A stretch of 64,000 nucleotides of DNA. Source: Fodinibacter sp963707895 (GTDB lineage Bacteria > Actinomycetota > Actinomycetes > Actinomycetales > Dermatophilaceae). Within the stretch, counting starts at the first letter, position 1. Every line of letters starts with the position of its first letter. This document shows positions 46,677-55,499 of the stretch, piece after piece. Both the position numbers and the translations under genes were made by a program. The DNA is taken from positions 1-64,000 of the forward strand of contig CAVPRS010000001.1 in NCBI GenBank assembly GCA_963707895.1. The letters are read 5' to 3'. The notes beneath the pieces were generated by a model that searched no databases, was not told the origin of the DNA, and saw only the letters and a program-made list of their open reading frames with translations.

Positions 46677-47216
46677 TCAGGTGACCCGCGGCGGCAGGCG
46701 GTGGAGCTCGACGTCGTGCACTCCACCGTCCTCGAGTCGCGCGGTGAGGTAGGTGCAGAACGGCTCTCGGCGCCGGTCGGTCGGGGAGCCGGGGTTCAGC
46801 AGTCGCAGCCCGGAGTGCGTTGTGTCCCAAGGGATGTGGCTGTGCCCGAAGACGAGCAGGTCGGTGTCGGGGTACGCCGCTCGCATCCGCTCCCCGCGGC
46901 GCTCCTTGGAGCCTGTCTCGTGCACCACGGCCACCCGCACGCCCTCGACGGTGGCCCGGGCCACCTCGGGCAGACGGGCCCGCAGCAGTGGGCCGTCGTT
47001 GTTGCCCCAGCAGGCCAGCAGCGCCCGGCTCCTCGACTCGAGCCGGTCGAGGGTGGCGACGTCGACCCAGTCGCCGGCGTGCACCACCAGGTCGGCGCGG
47101 TCCACCTCGTCCCACAGCAGCGCGGGCAGGTCGCGCGCCCGCAGCGGCAGGTGGGTGTCCGACATGACCAGCAGACGAACTCCGTTGCCGGACGTGGGGT
47201 CCTCTGCGCCGCTCAC
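46677..47216 (-). CDS. YfcE-type metallophosphoesterase
   Basis: 179 residues with the calcineurin-like metal motifs MSDTHLP, HAGDWVD, CWGNNDG, VVHETG and FGHSHIP. YfcE-like enzymes hydrolyse small phosphodiesters. GTG 47216 overlaps the PPOX stop as GTGA, forming a two-gene operon. N-terminal PTSGNG extension is short and unstructured. Confidence 0.9.
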   Translation of the reverse strand: MSGAEDPTSGNGVRLLVMSDTHLPLRARDLPALLWDEVDRADLVVHAGDWVDVATLDRLESRSRALLACWGNNDGPLLRARLPEVARATVEGVRVAVVHETGSKERRGERMRAAYPDTDLLVFGHSHIPWDTTHSGLRLLNPGSPTDRRREPFCTYLTARLEDGGVHDVELHRLPPRVT

Positions 47217-47635
47217 GCCGTGGCGGCGGCCTCGCCGCCGGGGTCGTCGGTCACGATGTGGATGACCTCGCGCCGGCGCTCGCCGCGGGCCAGGACGCGC
47301 TCGACGAGCATGAAGAGGCGGAACTGCAGGCCGTACTTGTCGGCCAGCAGGCGGGTGACGCGATCGACCTCGGCGGGGTCCGCCGTGGTGGTCGCGGTCG
47401 CCGCGACCGGCTCCACGTCGTCGGCCACGCGACCCCGCCGGTTGCACTCGGCCACGGTCACCGCAGGAGTGTGCCCGATCCGCTTGAGCTTGCCGGTGCC
47501 GACGGGGGTGAACACGGCGAGGCCGTCACCGTCGGGCACCACCCAGACGGGGGTCGGGACGCCTTCTCCGTTGCGCCGGAACGTCGTCAGCTGGATGAAG
47601 TCGCTCGCACCGAGGGCGTGGGTGGATACCGGCAT
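47213..47635 (-). CDS. PPOX-class F420-dependent oxidoreductase-like protein
   Basis: 140-residue split-barrel flavin/deazaflavin protein: FIQLTTFRRNGEGVPTPVWV, LAVFTPVGTGKLKRIGHTPA and GLQFRLFMLVERVLARG. The family TIGR03666 group uses F420 in actinobacteria. TAGGTT (47643-47648, minus strand) lies seven bases before ATG 47635, indicating a leaderless mRNA. Confidence 0.87.
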   Translation of the reverse strand: MPVSTHALGASDFIQLTTFRRNGEGVPTPVWVVPDGDGLAVFTPVGTGKLKRIGHTPAVTVAECNRRGRVADDVEPVAATATTTADPAEVDRVTRLLADKYGLQFRLFMLVERVLARGERRREVIHIVTDDPGGEAAATA

Positions 47636-47714
47636 GTCGCCCAACCTAGGCGGCGGCCCGGCTCGTGGCGGCCTTGCGGAGCGGCTCGGCCCGGCTGTCG
47701 AAGGATCGGTGCGC

Positions 47715-48974
47715 CTAGGGGCGGGGCGCCGGCTGCAGGGCGGCCCGGCGACCCTCGAGGTGTCGACGCTCGGGCGTCTCGTGGGTGAGCGCGATGGCGT
47801 GGTCGTAGGCCGTGGCGGCCTCGGCGTCGCGACCGAGGCGGGCCAGCAGCTCGGCCCGGGTGGCCCAGGCGGGCTGGAAGCGGACGGTGCGCTCGGCATC
47901 CGCCTCGAGCAGCGCCAGCCCTGATGCCGGTCCCTCCACCTCCGCGGTGACGGCCGCCAGGGCCGTGGCGCTGCCCAGGCTCGGGGCGACGACCGCGAGC
48001 GAGCGGTGCAGCTCGAGCAGGGTGGGCCAGTCGGTGCGTCCGGTCTCGCGTCGTGCGCAGTGCACGGCCTGGACGGCCGCCTCGAGCTGGTACCGGCCGA
48101 CGACCCGGGCCGGGTGCGCGGTGCGGAGGTGCTCGTGCGCGCGGGCGATGAGGCCGGCATCCCAGAGGGCAGGGTCCTGGGAGGCAAGCGGCACGAAGGC
48201 CCCGTCGGCGCCGAGCCGGGCCGCACGCCGCGCGGCCGACAGCTCGACGAGGGCGGCCAGGCCGCGCACCTCGGGGTCGTCGGGAACGAGCTCGGCGAGG
48301 ACCTCGGCGAGGTGCACGGCTTCGGGTGGCAGGTCGCGCTCGCCGGGTCCGGTCGCCCACTCGATGACGTAGGCGGCGTAGACGGCGGCGAGCACGGCAT
48401 CCATGCGCTCGGGCAGGTGCGAGCGGTCGGGGAGGCGGAAGGGGATGCGGTTGTCACGGATCCGCCGCTTGGCACGGACCAGCCGGGTGGCCATCGTGCG
48501 GGTGGGCACGGCGTAGCTGCGGGCGACCTGCTCGGCGGTGAAACCGAGCACGGTGTTGAGCATGAGGGGGGTGCGGTCGGTGGGAGCGATGGCGGGGTGG
48601 GCGCACACCAGCATCAGCTCGAGGCGGTGGTCGGGGACGGCGTCGGGATCGACCACGTCGAGGTGCTGCGGCGCATCCGCCTCGGGGTCGAGGGTGGTGG
48701 TGCGGGTGGCGGCCGCCGATCGCCAGTGGTCGCGCTGCCGGTTGCGGGCGACGGTGAGCAGCCAGGCGTCGGGGCGGTCGGGGACGCCCTGCTCGGGCCA
48801 GGTGCGCAGGGCGCGCTCGAAGGCGTCGGCGAGGGCGTCCTCGGCGCCGGCGATGTCGTGGGTGCCGGCCGCGAGGAGGGCGAGCAGCCGCCCGTAGCTG
48901 GTGCGGGCCGCGAGCTCGGCCCGCACCAGCGCGACTGCCCTGAGCTCGGCTGTCGGTTCGAGCGGCTGGGTCAC
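47715..48974 (-). CDS. ECF sigma factor with SnoaL-free C-terminal extension (ECF42/DUF6596 type)
   Basis: 419 residues. Region 2 (AGAEDALADAFERALRTWP, DAWLLTVARNRQRDHWR) and region 4 (GFTAEQVARSYAVPTRTMATRLVRAKRR, in part) are followed by a long TPR-like C terminus (DUF6596). ECF42 factors are encoded next to YCII/DGPF proteins and have no anti-sigma factor. The YCII partner lies 10 bases upstream. GTG 48974. Confidence 0.9.
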   Translation of the reverse strand: MTQPLEPTAELRAVALVRAELAARTSYGRLLALLAAGTHDIAGAEDALADAFERALRTWPEQGVPDRPDAWLLTVARNRQRDHWRSAAATRTTTLDPEADAPQHLDVVDPDAVPDHRLELMLVCAHPAIAPTDRTPLMLNTVLGFTAEQVARSYAVPTRTMATRLVRAKRRIRDNRIPFRLPDRSHLPERMDAVLAAVYAAYVIEWATGPGERDLPPEAVHLAEVLAELVPDDPEVRGLAALVELSAARRAARLGADGAFVPLASQDPALWDAGLIARAHEHLRTAHPARVVGRYQLEAAVQAVHCARRETGRTDWPTLLELHRSLAVVAPSLGSATALAAVTAEVEGPASGLALLEADAERTVRFQPAWATRAELLARLGRDAEAATAYDHAIALTHETPERRHLEGRRAALQPAPRP

Positions 48975-48984
48975 GACGGCGCGG

Positions 48985-49368
48985 TCAGAGGTCGCAGCTC
49001 GCGGTCCAGGAACCGTCGACGAGCGAGGTGTTGGCGGCCCGCACCTCCATCACGCCGAACTGCGCGCCGGGGCACTTCTCGGCCCAGCCGAGGGCGGCGT
49101 CGAGGTCGGGGACGTCGATGGCGAAGACGCCCGCCAGGCCCTCCTTGGTCTCGGCGAAGGGACCGTCCTGCACCTCGAGCGAGCCGCGGCGCCGGGTGAG
49201 GGTGGTGGCCGACGAGCCGGAGGTGAGGACCTCCCCGGCGACCAGCACCCCGGCCTCGTGCAGGGCCCGACCGTAGGCGCCGAACGCCTCCTGGGTCTCC
49301 TTGATCGTCTCCTCGGGGATCTCACCCGGGGCCGGCTCGGCGTAGTTCATCAGCAGCAGGTAGCGCAT
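48985..49368 (-). CDS. YCII-related (DGPF) protein
   Basis: 127 residues: MRYLLLMNYAEPAP, the DGPFAETKEGLAGVF signature and YCII ferredoxin-like fold. These proteins accompany ECF42 sigma factors and may be their signal partner or target. GGAGAA lies six bases before ATG 49368; the sigma gene follows on the same strand. Confidence 0.9.
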   Translation of the reverse strand: MRYLLLMNYAEPAPGEIPEETIKETQEAFGAYGRALHEAGVLVAGEVLTSGSSATTLTRRRGSLEVQDGPFAETKEGLAGVFAIDVPDLDAALGWAEKCPGAQFGVMEVRAANTSLVDGSWTASCDL

Positions 49369-49509
49369 CTGCAGTTCTCCTTCGTTCCTCGTCACGATGT
49401 CACGAACGCCGCCGGGTCGGCAGCGCTCATCGTGATGACGATCGAACCGGCCGCGAATCGTCACTCCGACGCTGTCGGGCCGGTCAGGCCCGTCGGCATG
49501 GCCGCTGCA

Positions 49510-49551
49510 CAGCGTCGGGTGGGCAGCGTCGGGTGGTCAGCGTCGGGTGGT
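49510..49551. repeat. 14-bp tandem repeat, three copies
   Basis: CAGCGTCGGGTGG(G/T) repeated three times head to tail, ending at the stop codon of the HNH nuclease gene. Confidence 0.85.
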
Positions 49552-51194
49552 CAGAACGGTGGAGGGTCGTGGTCGCGAGACCTGCGCCCGTCTCGTCCCC
49601 GTCGATGTGGCCAGTCGGCGGTGGGGCCGACCAGAACCGCTGCGGTCGACGGGTGCAGCTCGGCGCGGTGTCGTCCTCCGCGCTGGTCCCACCAGGGCGG
49701 GTGACGGTCGCGGGACGGTGCCGCGGCGGCGCGGTGTTCGTGCTGGAACTCGAGGTCGCTGTGTGGGCCGTCGGGTGGATCGGTGCGGGGGCGACTGGTG
49801 CTCGTCTCGGTGGCGGGCGGCGGCATACCGGTCAGGACGGTGCTGGTGAGGATGGTGCTGGTGAGGGCGTCGGCGGGGTGGGTGGTGCGGACTCTTCCGG
49901 TGGGGTCGGTCCAGGTGAGGGTGGCGTCGGCGGCGAGCACGGCGTGCCAGCCGGGTCGTTGTTTGACCCGGTGGTGGCGTCGGCACAGGCAGACCAGGTT
50001 GGTGTCGTCGGTGGGTCCGGCGGGCCAGGGCCGGACGTGGTCGAGGTCGCAGAACACGGCGGCGACGGTGCAGCCGGGGAACCGGCAGCGCCGGTCCCGG
50101 GCCCGCACCCGCCTGGCCAGTCGGGCCGAGGGCCGGTAGGCGTCGGCTCCACCGTCGGGGTCGAGCAGTGCGCCGGTGTCGGGGTGGCAGGGCGCCACCT
50201 GCACCGTTGCTGCGGTCGGTCGGTGTTCGAACCGGGACCTGGGGGCGCGGCCAGCTGGGTGAGCCAGGTTCGGGAGACCAGAACCGGCTGGTTGCCCGCG
50301 GGGCCGGTGACCTCGACCAGGTCGCTCGTCGCTGCCCTCGCGCGCCTCGCTGGGGATGGCGGTGGCGGGGACGGTGAGGGTGAGCATCGTGTCGATGGTG
50401 GCGTTGCCGGCGACCAGGTCGGTCAGCGCCTTCCCCCGGGCTCCCTCGATCGTGGCGCAGGCCCCGTCGGTGACGTAGCGGCGGGCCAGGGCGTCGATCG
50501 CGGCCCAGGCGCGGGCGGCGTCCTCGGAGGGGAAGGTGCCCTCCCACCGGTCCACCCCGGGCTCGTCGACCCAGCGCCGCAGCCCGCACGCCGCCCGGGC
50601 CCGCAGCGCCCGCTGGCGCAGCAGGTCGGGGCTGATCCGGGCCAACGCCCGCCGACACCGGCGGCGCAGGTGCGCGGCGTCCTCGACCTCGAAGTGCCGC
50701 TGAAGCAGAGCCACCACGCTCGCACGCACCTGCGGCGGTGCCGCCTCCAGCTCCTGCGCGATGACACCGGCCCGGTAGGCGTCGAGCCGGCCCGACCCCA
50801 TCGCCGCGTGCAACCCACCCAGCCCCGACTCGCCCGCGCTGCCCGGCGGCCCGTCAGCGGCCAGCGACACCGCGCCGGCCACCCGCCGCTCGGCGTGCAC
50901 CGCGGAGACCGCAAGCACCCCCGACAGGATCGCCGGCGCGTCCAACGCCACGTGCCCCAACCCCCGGTGGCACTCCACCTCGGTGCCGTCCTCCAGGTAC
51001 TCCGCCTCGATCGCCGCCAACCGCACGATCGCGGCATCCTGCACCGCCGACGCCACGTCGATCACCCGCTGCAACGACCCCACCACACCCGCCCACTGTG
51101 AGCGCGACCCGGCCACCCCCGACGGCACCACCACCGCGGTCAACGCGGCCACCGCCGCATCAGCGCCCGCCACCACCTGCTCCGGCGACGCCAC
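49551..51194 (-). CDS. DUF222/13E12-type HNH endonuclease (internal compensating frameshifts)
   Basis: 547 residues: N-terminal DUF222 helical region and C-terminal HNH motif (RRCRFPGCTVAAVFCDLDHV, NLVCLCRRHHRVKQRPGW). These repeat-family nucleases are abundant in actinobacteria; biological role uncertain. Between about 50327 and 50214 the open frame is Arg/Pro-rich, while the next frame reads SDLVEVTGPAGNQPVLVSRT-WLTQLA. This looks like two opposite one-base errors that leave the ORF open. The start is GTG 51194. Confidence 0.85.
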   Translation of the reverse strand: MASPEQVVAGADAAVAALTAVVVPSGVAGSRSQWAGVVGSLQRVIDVASAVQDAAIVRLAAIEAEYLEDGTEVECHRGLGHVALDAPAILSGVLAVSAVHAERRVAGAVSLAADGPPGSAGESGLGGLHAAMGSGRLDAYRAGVIAQELEAAPPQVRASVVALLQRHFEVEDAAHLRRRCRRALARISPDLLRQRALRARAACGLRRWVDEPGVDRWEGTFPSEDAARAWAAIDALARRYVTDGACATIEGARGKALTDLVAGNATIDTMLTLTVPATAIPSEAREGSDERPGRGHRPRGQPAGSGLPNLAHPAGRAPRSRFEHRPTAATVQVAPCHPDTGALLDPDGGADAYRPSARLARRVRARDRRCRFPGCTVAAVFCDLDHVRPWPAGPTDDTNLVCLCRRHHRVKQRPGWHAVLAADATLTWTDPTGRVRTTHPADALTSTILTSTVLTGMPPPATETSTSRPRTDPPDGPHSDLEFQHEHRAAAAPSRDRHPPWWDQRGGRHRAELHPSTAAVLVGPTADWPHRRGRDGRRSRDHDPPPF

Positions 51195-51330
51195 CGCCAG
51201 CCACCCCCTGATCTGCTACCTCAAACACTAGAGGGCGCCACCGACAGACCCTCGCAGAGGCGAATCAGGCTGGACAGCAGTCGTTTTCCCCCGCGAGGAC
51301 GCGGTCGCAGATCTCGACGGCAGAGGCGCG

Positions 51331-51654
51331 TCAGCGGTCCGACGTCCCCGTCGACACCCCGTACACCAGGCCCATGTAGTCGGGGTGCCGCTGGATCCAC
51401 GCCTTGATGTACGGGCACAGCGGCATCACCTTGCGGGTGCCCTCGGCGGCCACCTCGTCGAGCGCCGTGCGGGCGAGCACACCCGCGACACCCCGTCCCT
51501 CGTACTTCGGCTCGACCTCGGTGTGCGTGAACACGATCAGCTCGTCGGTCAGGTGGTACGCCGCGAACCCGGCGAGCTCACCGTCGATCCGCGCCTCCCA
51601 CCGGTCCTCGCCCTCGTTGCGGGTCACCACGACCTCGCCCTCCGTGTCACTCAC
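51331..51654 (-). CDS. Small GNAT-like acetyltransferase (YidJ/COG2388 type)
   Basis: 107 residues, the short GNAT form: ELAGFAAYHLTDELIVFTHT, VEPKYEGRGVAGVLARTALD (acetyl-CoA loop) and PLCPYIKAWIQRHPDY. Substrate unknown. GGAGGTGGTCGC precedes GTG 51654. Confidence 0.88.
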   Translation of the reverse strand: MSDTEGEVVVTRNEGEDRWEARIDGELAGFAAYHLTDELIVFTHTEVEPKYEGRGVAGVLARTALDEVAAEGTRKVMPLCPYIKAWIQRHPDYMGLVYGVSTGTSDR

Positions 51655-51679
51655 GCGACCACCTCCTTCCGTCACCCTC

Positions 51680-52228
51680 TCACCCGCGGAGCCAGAACCC
51701 TTCCGGCAGGGCCGGGCCGTCACCGTGCACCGCATCGAGGAGGACGACCAGCTCGCGCTCCTCGTACCGGAAGTGGCTCTCCATGATGGCGTCGACCCCC
51801 TCGAGGTGGCGCAGCACGACCTCACGTCCGGCGCCGTCGTCCACCACCCGCGCAAGGCCGGCCAGCAGCGCGCCGATCATCCGGTGGTCCTGCTCGAGCC
51901 GCTCGACCACCACGCCCAGCTCGGGGTGCTCGCGGCGCAACCAGGGGAACAACGCGGCATCCTCGTCGCGGTGGTGCGACCCCAACGTCGTGCAGACGGC
52001 CCGGCAGCGCAGGACCAGGTCGTCGCCCAGGGATGCCGCGCCCACCGCGGGGTCGAGCCCGTCACGCGCGTCGTCGAGCACGGCGCGGATCCGGTCGTGC
52101 AGCCGGCGCAGCTCCGAGCCCAACGCCACGACCCGGCCCGCGGAGCCCCGGACCCGCCTCGGACCCAGCGGCGAACCTCGCCGCGGCCGTACCCCCAACA
52201 CCTTGCTCCTCGACCGGCACCCGCCCAC
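51680..52228 (-). CDS. Hemerythrin-domain protein
   Basis: Up to 182 residues. Hemerythrin HHE ligands: LHDRIRAVL, HHRDEDAALFPWL, EQDHRMIGALL and ESHFRYEERELV, which bind a di-iron site for O2 or NO sensing or detoxification. The first ~35 residues are Arg-rich and uncertain. A TACCGT box (52227-52232) is spaced for a leaderless GTG at 52220, but in a different frame, so the true start or a further frameshift near 52130-52160 is open. Confidence 0.78.
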   Translation of the reverse strand: MGGCRSRSKVLGVRPRRGSPLGPRRVRGSAGRVVALGSELRRLHDRIRAVLDDARDGLDPAVGAASLGDDLVLRCRAVCTTLGSHHRDEDAALFPWLRREHPELGVVVERLEQDHRMIGALLAGLARVVDDGAGREVVLRHLEGVDAIMESHFRYEERELVVLLDAVHGDGPALPEGFWLRG

Positions 52229-52363
52229 GGTAGGTGCGAGGCGGCCTCCGGGTAACCCCTGACGCGACCCCCAACTCGGCGCGGCATCCCCGAAACGCGG
52301 TGTGGGTCGACAGGTCCGCCACCTACCCTGTTGGAAGCATCATCCGTACCAGCAAGGAGCGTC

Positions 52364-54073
52364 GTGACCGTCGCGCTCGTCGAGTCCGCCGCGCTGCGCG
52401 TGCGGCAGAGCCCCTTGGTGCCCGCGCTCGGGCGCCCGGAGCGGGTTCTCGACCGGGTGCTGTCCGGGGTCGGGCTCACCACGGCCACCTGGTTCTTCGC
52501 CGCATCGCTCGTCCCCTCACTCCTCCCGCGCGCCGCCTGGCTGCAGGGCCTCGTGTCGGGTGTGACCGTCGCGGTCGGCTACGGGCTGGGAGCCGGGGCC
52601 GCCGCGCTGTGGCGCTACCTCGGCATCCCGGGCCTGCGCGGCCGCGCGCGAACCGTGGCGTTGTGGATGCTCATCGGCGTCGGTGCCTGGGGCGCGGTGT
52701 GGAACGGCTGGCGACTCGTGGGCTGGCAGAACGAGATCCGCGCCATGTTCGGGATGCCGTCCACGTCGCCCCTGATCTGGCCGGTGATCGTGGCGGTGAC
52801 GGTCGGCGTCGCCCTGCTGCTGTTGGTCGCCGGGCGCGGGGTGCGCCTGCTCGGGCAGCTCGCGGTGGCGTGGCTCGGCCGGCGGCTGCCCCCACGGCTG
52901 GCGATCGTCCTCGGGACGGGACTCGTCATGGCGCTGTTCTGGGGCCTGTGGACGGGCGTCATCGTCAACGGGTTCTTCGCCGGCGCCAACGCGATCTTCG
53001 CGCCGCAGGACACCACCGGCTCGCACAGCCGCACCTTCCCCACGGCCGCCGAGCGCTCCGGGTCGCCGAAGTCGCTCGCGGCATGGGAGGACCTCGGCTT
53101 CTACGGTCGGCGCTTCGTGCGCGGCGGCCCCTCGGTCGCCCAGCTCGAGGCGGTCAACGGCCCAGGCGCCAAGGAGCCGATCAGGGTCTACGCCGGCCTG
53201 CAGAGTGCCGACTCCGTGCAGGGTCGCGCCGACCTCGTGCTCGCCGAGCTCAAGCGCACCCACGCCTTCGACCGCAAGGTGCTGGTCATCGCCACCACCA
53301 CCGGCATGGGCTACCTCGACAGCCGTGGTACCGACCCGCTGGAGTACCTCTGGAACGGTGACACCGCGATCGCCGGGGTGCAGTACTCCTACCTGCCGAG
53401 CTGGATCTCGCTGCTCGCCGACCAGGAGGCCGTCGTCGACACCTCCCAGACGGTGTTCGAGACGGTGCGCCAGTACTGGGCCACCCTCCCCGCGAGCGAG
53501 CGGCCCGCGCTCTACCTCTACGGCCTGTCCCTGGGGTCGATGGGGGTCGAGAGCGTGCTCACGTCGGTCAACATCGTCAACGAGCCGGTCGACGGAGCGC
53601 TCATGGTCGGCCCGCCCTTCGTCAACGAGATGCACCGTCGTCTCGAGCGCGACCGCGATGCCGGCTCACCGGCATCCCTGCCGGTCTACGAGGACGGACG
53701 CACCGTGCGCTTCACCAACGAGCAGGAGACCCTCCAGCCGGTCACGGGCGCGTGGGGTCCGACCCGGGTCGCCTACCTCCAGCACGCCTCCGACCCGGTC
53801 GTGTTCTTCTCGAGCGACCTCGCCTTCGACCGCCCCGCCTGGCTCGCCGACGGCCAGCGCGGCCCCGACGTCTCGCCGACCATGGGATGGGTGCCGCTCG
53901 TGACGATGTGGCAGGTGCTGCTCGACATGCCGGGGGCCGGCAGCGTGCCCACCGGCTACGGCCACATGTACTCGGCCCGCGCCAACATGGACGCCTGGGC
54001 AGCGGTGACCGAGCCGCCGGACTGGTCGGACACCAGGGCGGAGAAGGTCGGCGCGGCTCTCGGGAACCGGTGA
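52364..54073 (+). CDS. Membrane alpha/beta hydrolase (Abhydrolase_9 family)
   Basis: 569 residues. Four to five N-terminal membrane helices (about 35-215) precede a C-terminal hydrolase domain with nucleophile elbow GLSLGSMGV and the late HMYSARANMDAW histidine. Homologues are common in actinobacteria and uncharacterised; lipid or envelope ester hydrolysis is plausible. GTG 52364 has AAGGAGC upstream and is preferred over the TTG at 52331. Confidence 0.88.
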   Translation: MTVALVESAALRVRQSPLVPALGRPERVLDRVLSGVGLTTATWFFAASLVPSLLPRAAWLQGLVSGVTVAVGYGLGAGAAALWRYLGIPGLRGRARTVALWMLIGVGAWGAVWNGWRLVGWQNEIRAMFGMPSTSPLIWPVIVAVTVGVALLLLVAGRGVRLLGQLAVAWLGRRLPPRLAIVLGTGLVMALFWGLWTGVIVNGFFAGANAIFAPQDTTGSHSRTFPTAAERSGSPKSLAAWEDLGFYGRRFVRGGPSVAQLEAVNGPGAKEPIRVYAGLQSADSVQGRADLVLAELKRTHAFDRKVLVIATTTGMGYLDSRGTDPLEYLWNGDTAIAGVQYSYLPSWISLLADQEAVVDTSQTVFETVRQYWATLPASERPALYLYGLSLGSMGVESVLTSVNIVNEPVDGALMVGPPFVNEMHRRLERDRDAGSPASLPVYEDGRTVRFTNEQETLQPVTGAWGPTRVAYLQHASDPVVFFSSDLAFDRPAWLADGQRGPDVSPTMGWVPLVTMWQVLLDMPGAGSVPTGYGHMYSARANMDAWAAVTEPPDWSDTRAEKVGAALGNR

Positions 54074-54083
54074 GCGGGTCGGG

Positions 54084-54470
54084 TCAGCCGTCGTCGCGGC
54101 AGAGGCAGAACGGGTGCCCGGCCGGGTCGAGCATCACCCGCACGTTGTCCTGGGGCTGGTGGTCGGCGAGGGTCGCCCCGAGGGCCACCGCCTCGTCGAC
54201 CGCGCTGTCGAGGTCGCCGACCTGCACGTCGAGGTGCATCATCGGCCGTTGCCGGCCCTCCTGCGGAGGCCAGACCGGCGGTTCGTAGCCGGTGGCCTGC
54301 TGGAAGACGACGAACGACGAGCCGTCGCGCGAGGTGGCCAGCACGGCCGTGCCGGGCTCCTCGTGGACGACCGGCCACTCGAGCAGCCCTGAGTAGAAGC
54401 GCGCCAGTGCTGCCGGGTCGGGAGCCTCGATCGCCGGCCCCCACCACATCCCGCCTGTTCGTGAACGCAT
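54084..54470 (-). CDS. VOC/glyoxalase-fold protein
   Basis: 128 residues, two beta-alpha-beta-beta-beta modules: WWGPAIEAPDPAALARFYSG, MMHLDVQVGDLDSAVDEAVA and VMLDPAGHPFCLC. Metal-site residues for a dioxygenase or resistance protein are partly present; substrate unknown. ATG 54470 starts MRSRTGGMW; no clear ribosome site. Confidence 0.88.
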   Translation of the reverse strand: MRSRTGGMWWGPAIEAPDPAALARFYSGLLEWPVVHEEPGTAVLATSRDGSSFVVFQQATGYEPPVWPPQEGRQRPMMHLDVQVGDLDSAVDEAVALGATLADHQPQDNVRVMLDPAGHPFCLCRDDG

Positions 54471-54581
54471 GCGGACACCCTGCCGCAGGGCACCGACACC
54501 GTCCACCGGTGATCCCGAACCCCGGCGTGGGCCCGTGTCCCGCGGGTTACGCTGCGTGCACCCGGACCAGAGGAGGACCTG

Positions 54582-55484
54582 ATGTCGGCACCAGCGGGAT
54601 GGCACCTGCAGCCGGACGGCCAGGAGCGATTCTGGGACGGCACCCAGTGGACCGACCACGTCCGGGCACCGCTGGCGAGCGACCCGACCGCGCCGCCGAT
54701 GGACTCCACCTGGGCCGGGACGGTCGACCAGACCCAGGCACTCGACGTCGACAACACCCAGGCGATCCCGGCCCCCGGCGCCCACCAGCAGCCGGTCCAG
54801 GGGCAGCCGGAGTACGCGCAGCCCGCCTACCAGCAGCCGGAGTACCCGCAGCCCGCGTACCAGCAGGGCTACCCGCAGGAGAGCTACCCCCAGCAGGGTT
54901 ATCCCCAGCAGGGCTACCCCCAGCAGGGTTACCCCCAGACCGGTTACGGCGCGCCCGGCACCCAGCCCTACGCCCCGCAGCGCCAGGGCGGGGGCATGGC
55001 CAAGGGCTGCCTCATCGCCGCGATCATCGGTGTGCTCCTGCTCGTGATCGTCGCCGTGGCCGGGTTCTACCTGGTGAACCGGACCGCCGACACGATCAGC
55101 GAGACGTTCCCGTCGGGCTTCCCCACCTCGCTGCCCACCACCTTCCCCTCCGACGGCTCGACCGACGGCCTCGGCCAGGCGCTCGACGTCTCGGTCGGCG
55201 ACAGCTTCGACCTGCCGCGCGGCACCATCGAGTCGGGCTGGCAGCTCGAGGCCCAGGACAGCGGCATCGGCATCGTCGACGTCACCGGGATGAAGGCCAC
55301 GATCTCCTCCGAGGACGGCTTCCCGCTGCTGTTCACCATGTCCTTCCCCGCCTCCGGTGGTGAGCAGGTCCAGACGGTCTGCACGGCATCCGGTGCGTCC
55401 GGCGCCACCGTCGACGTGTCCTGCGTGCCCCTGTTCGGTGACGTCTCCGACGCCACCCGGGCGAAGGTCACCGCCTCGCTCTGA
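54582..55484 (+). CDS. DUF2510 membrane protein with PQQGY repeats
   Basis: 300 residues. N-terminal DUF2510 (PAGWHLQPDGQERFWDGTQW), a Pro/Gln/Tyr-rich region with several YPQQG repeats (about 70-135), one membrane helix (CLIAAIIGVLLLVIVAVAGF, about 147-166) and an extracellular C-terminal domain. Likely envelope-associated; function unknown. GAGGAGG precedes ATG 54582. Confidence 0.85.
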   Translation: MSAPAGWHLQPDGQERFWDGTQWTDHVRAPLASDPTAPPMDSTWAGTVDQTQALDVDNTQAIPAPGAHQQPVQGQPEYAQPAYQQPEYPQPAYQQGYPQESYPQQGYPQQGYPQQGYPQTGYGAPGTQPYAPQRQGGGMAKGCLIAAIIGVLLLVIVAVAGFYLVNRTADTISETFPSGFPTSLPTTFPSDGSTDGLGQALDVSVGDSFDLPRGTIESGWQLEAQDSGIGIVDVTGMKATISSEDGFPLLFTMSFPASGGEQVQTVCTASGASGATVDVSCVPLFGDVSDATRAKVTASL

Positions 55485-55499
55485 GCCGGGCGGGCGCGG

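Noticed and set aside
49551..51194. HNH nuclease as part of a defence or mobile system
   Set aside because: DUF222/HNH genes are common single genes in actinobacteria, and no partner genes lie beside this one.
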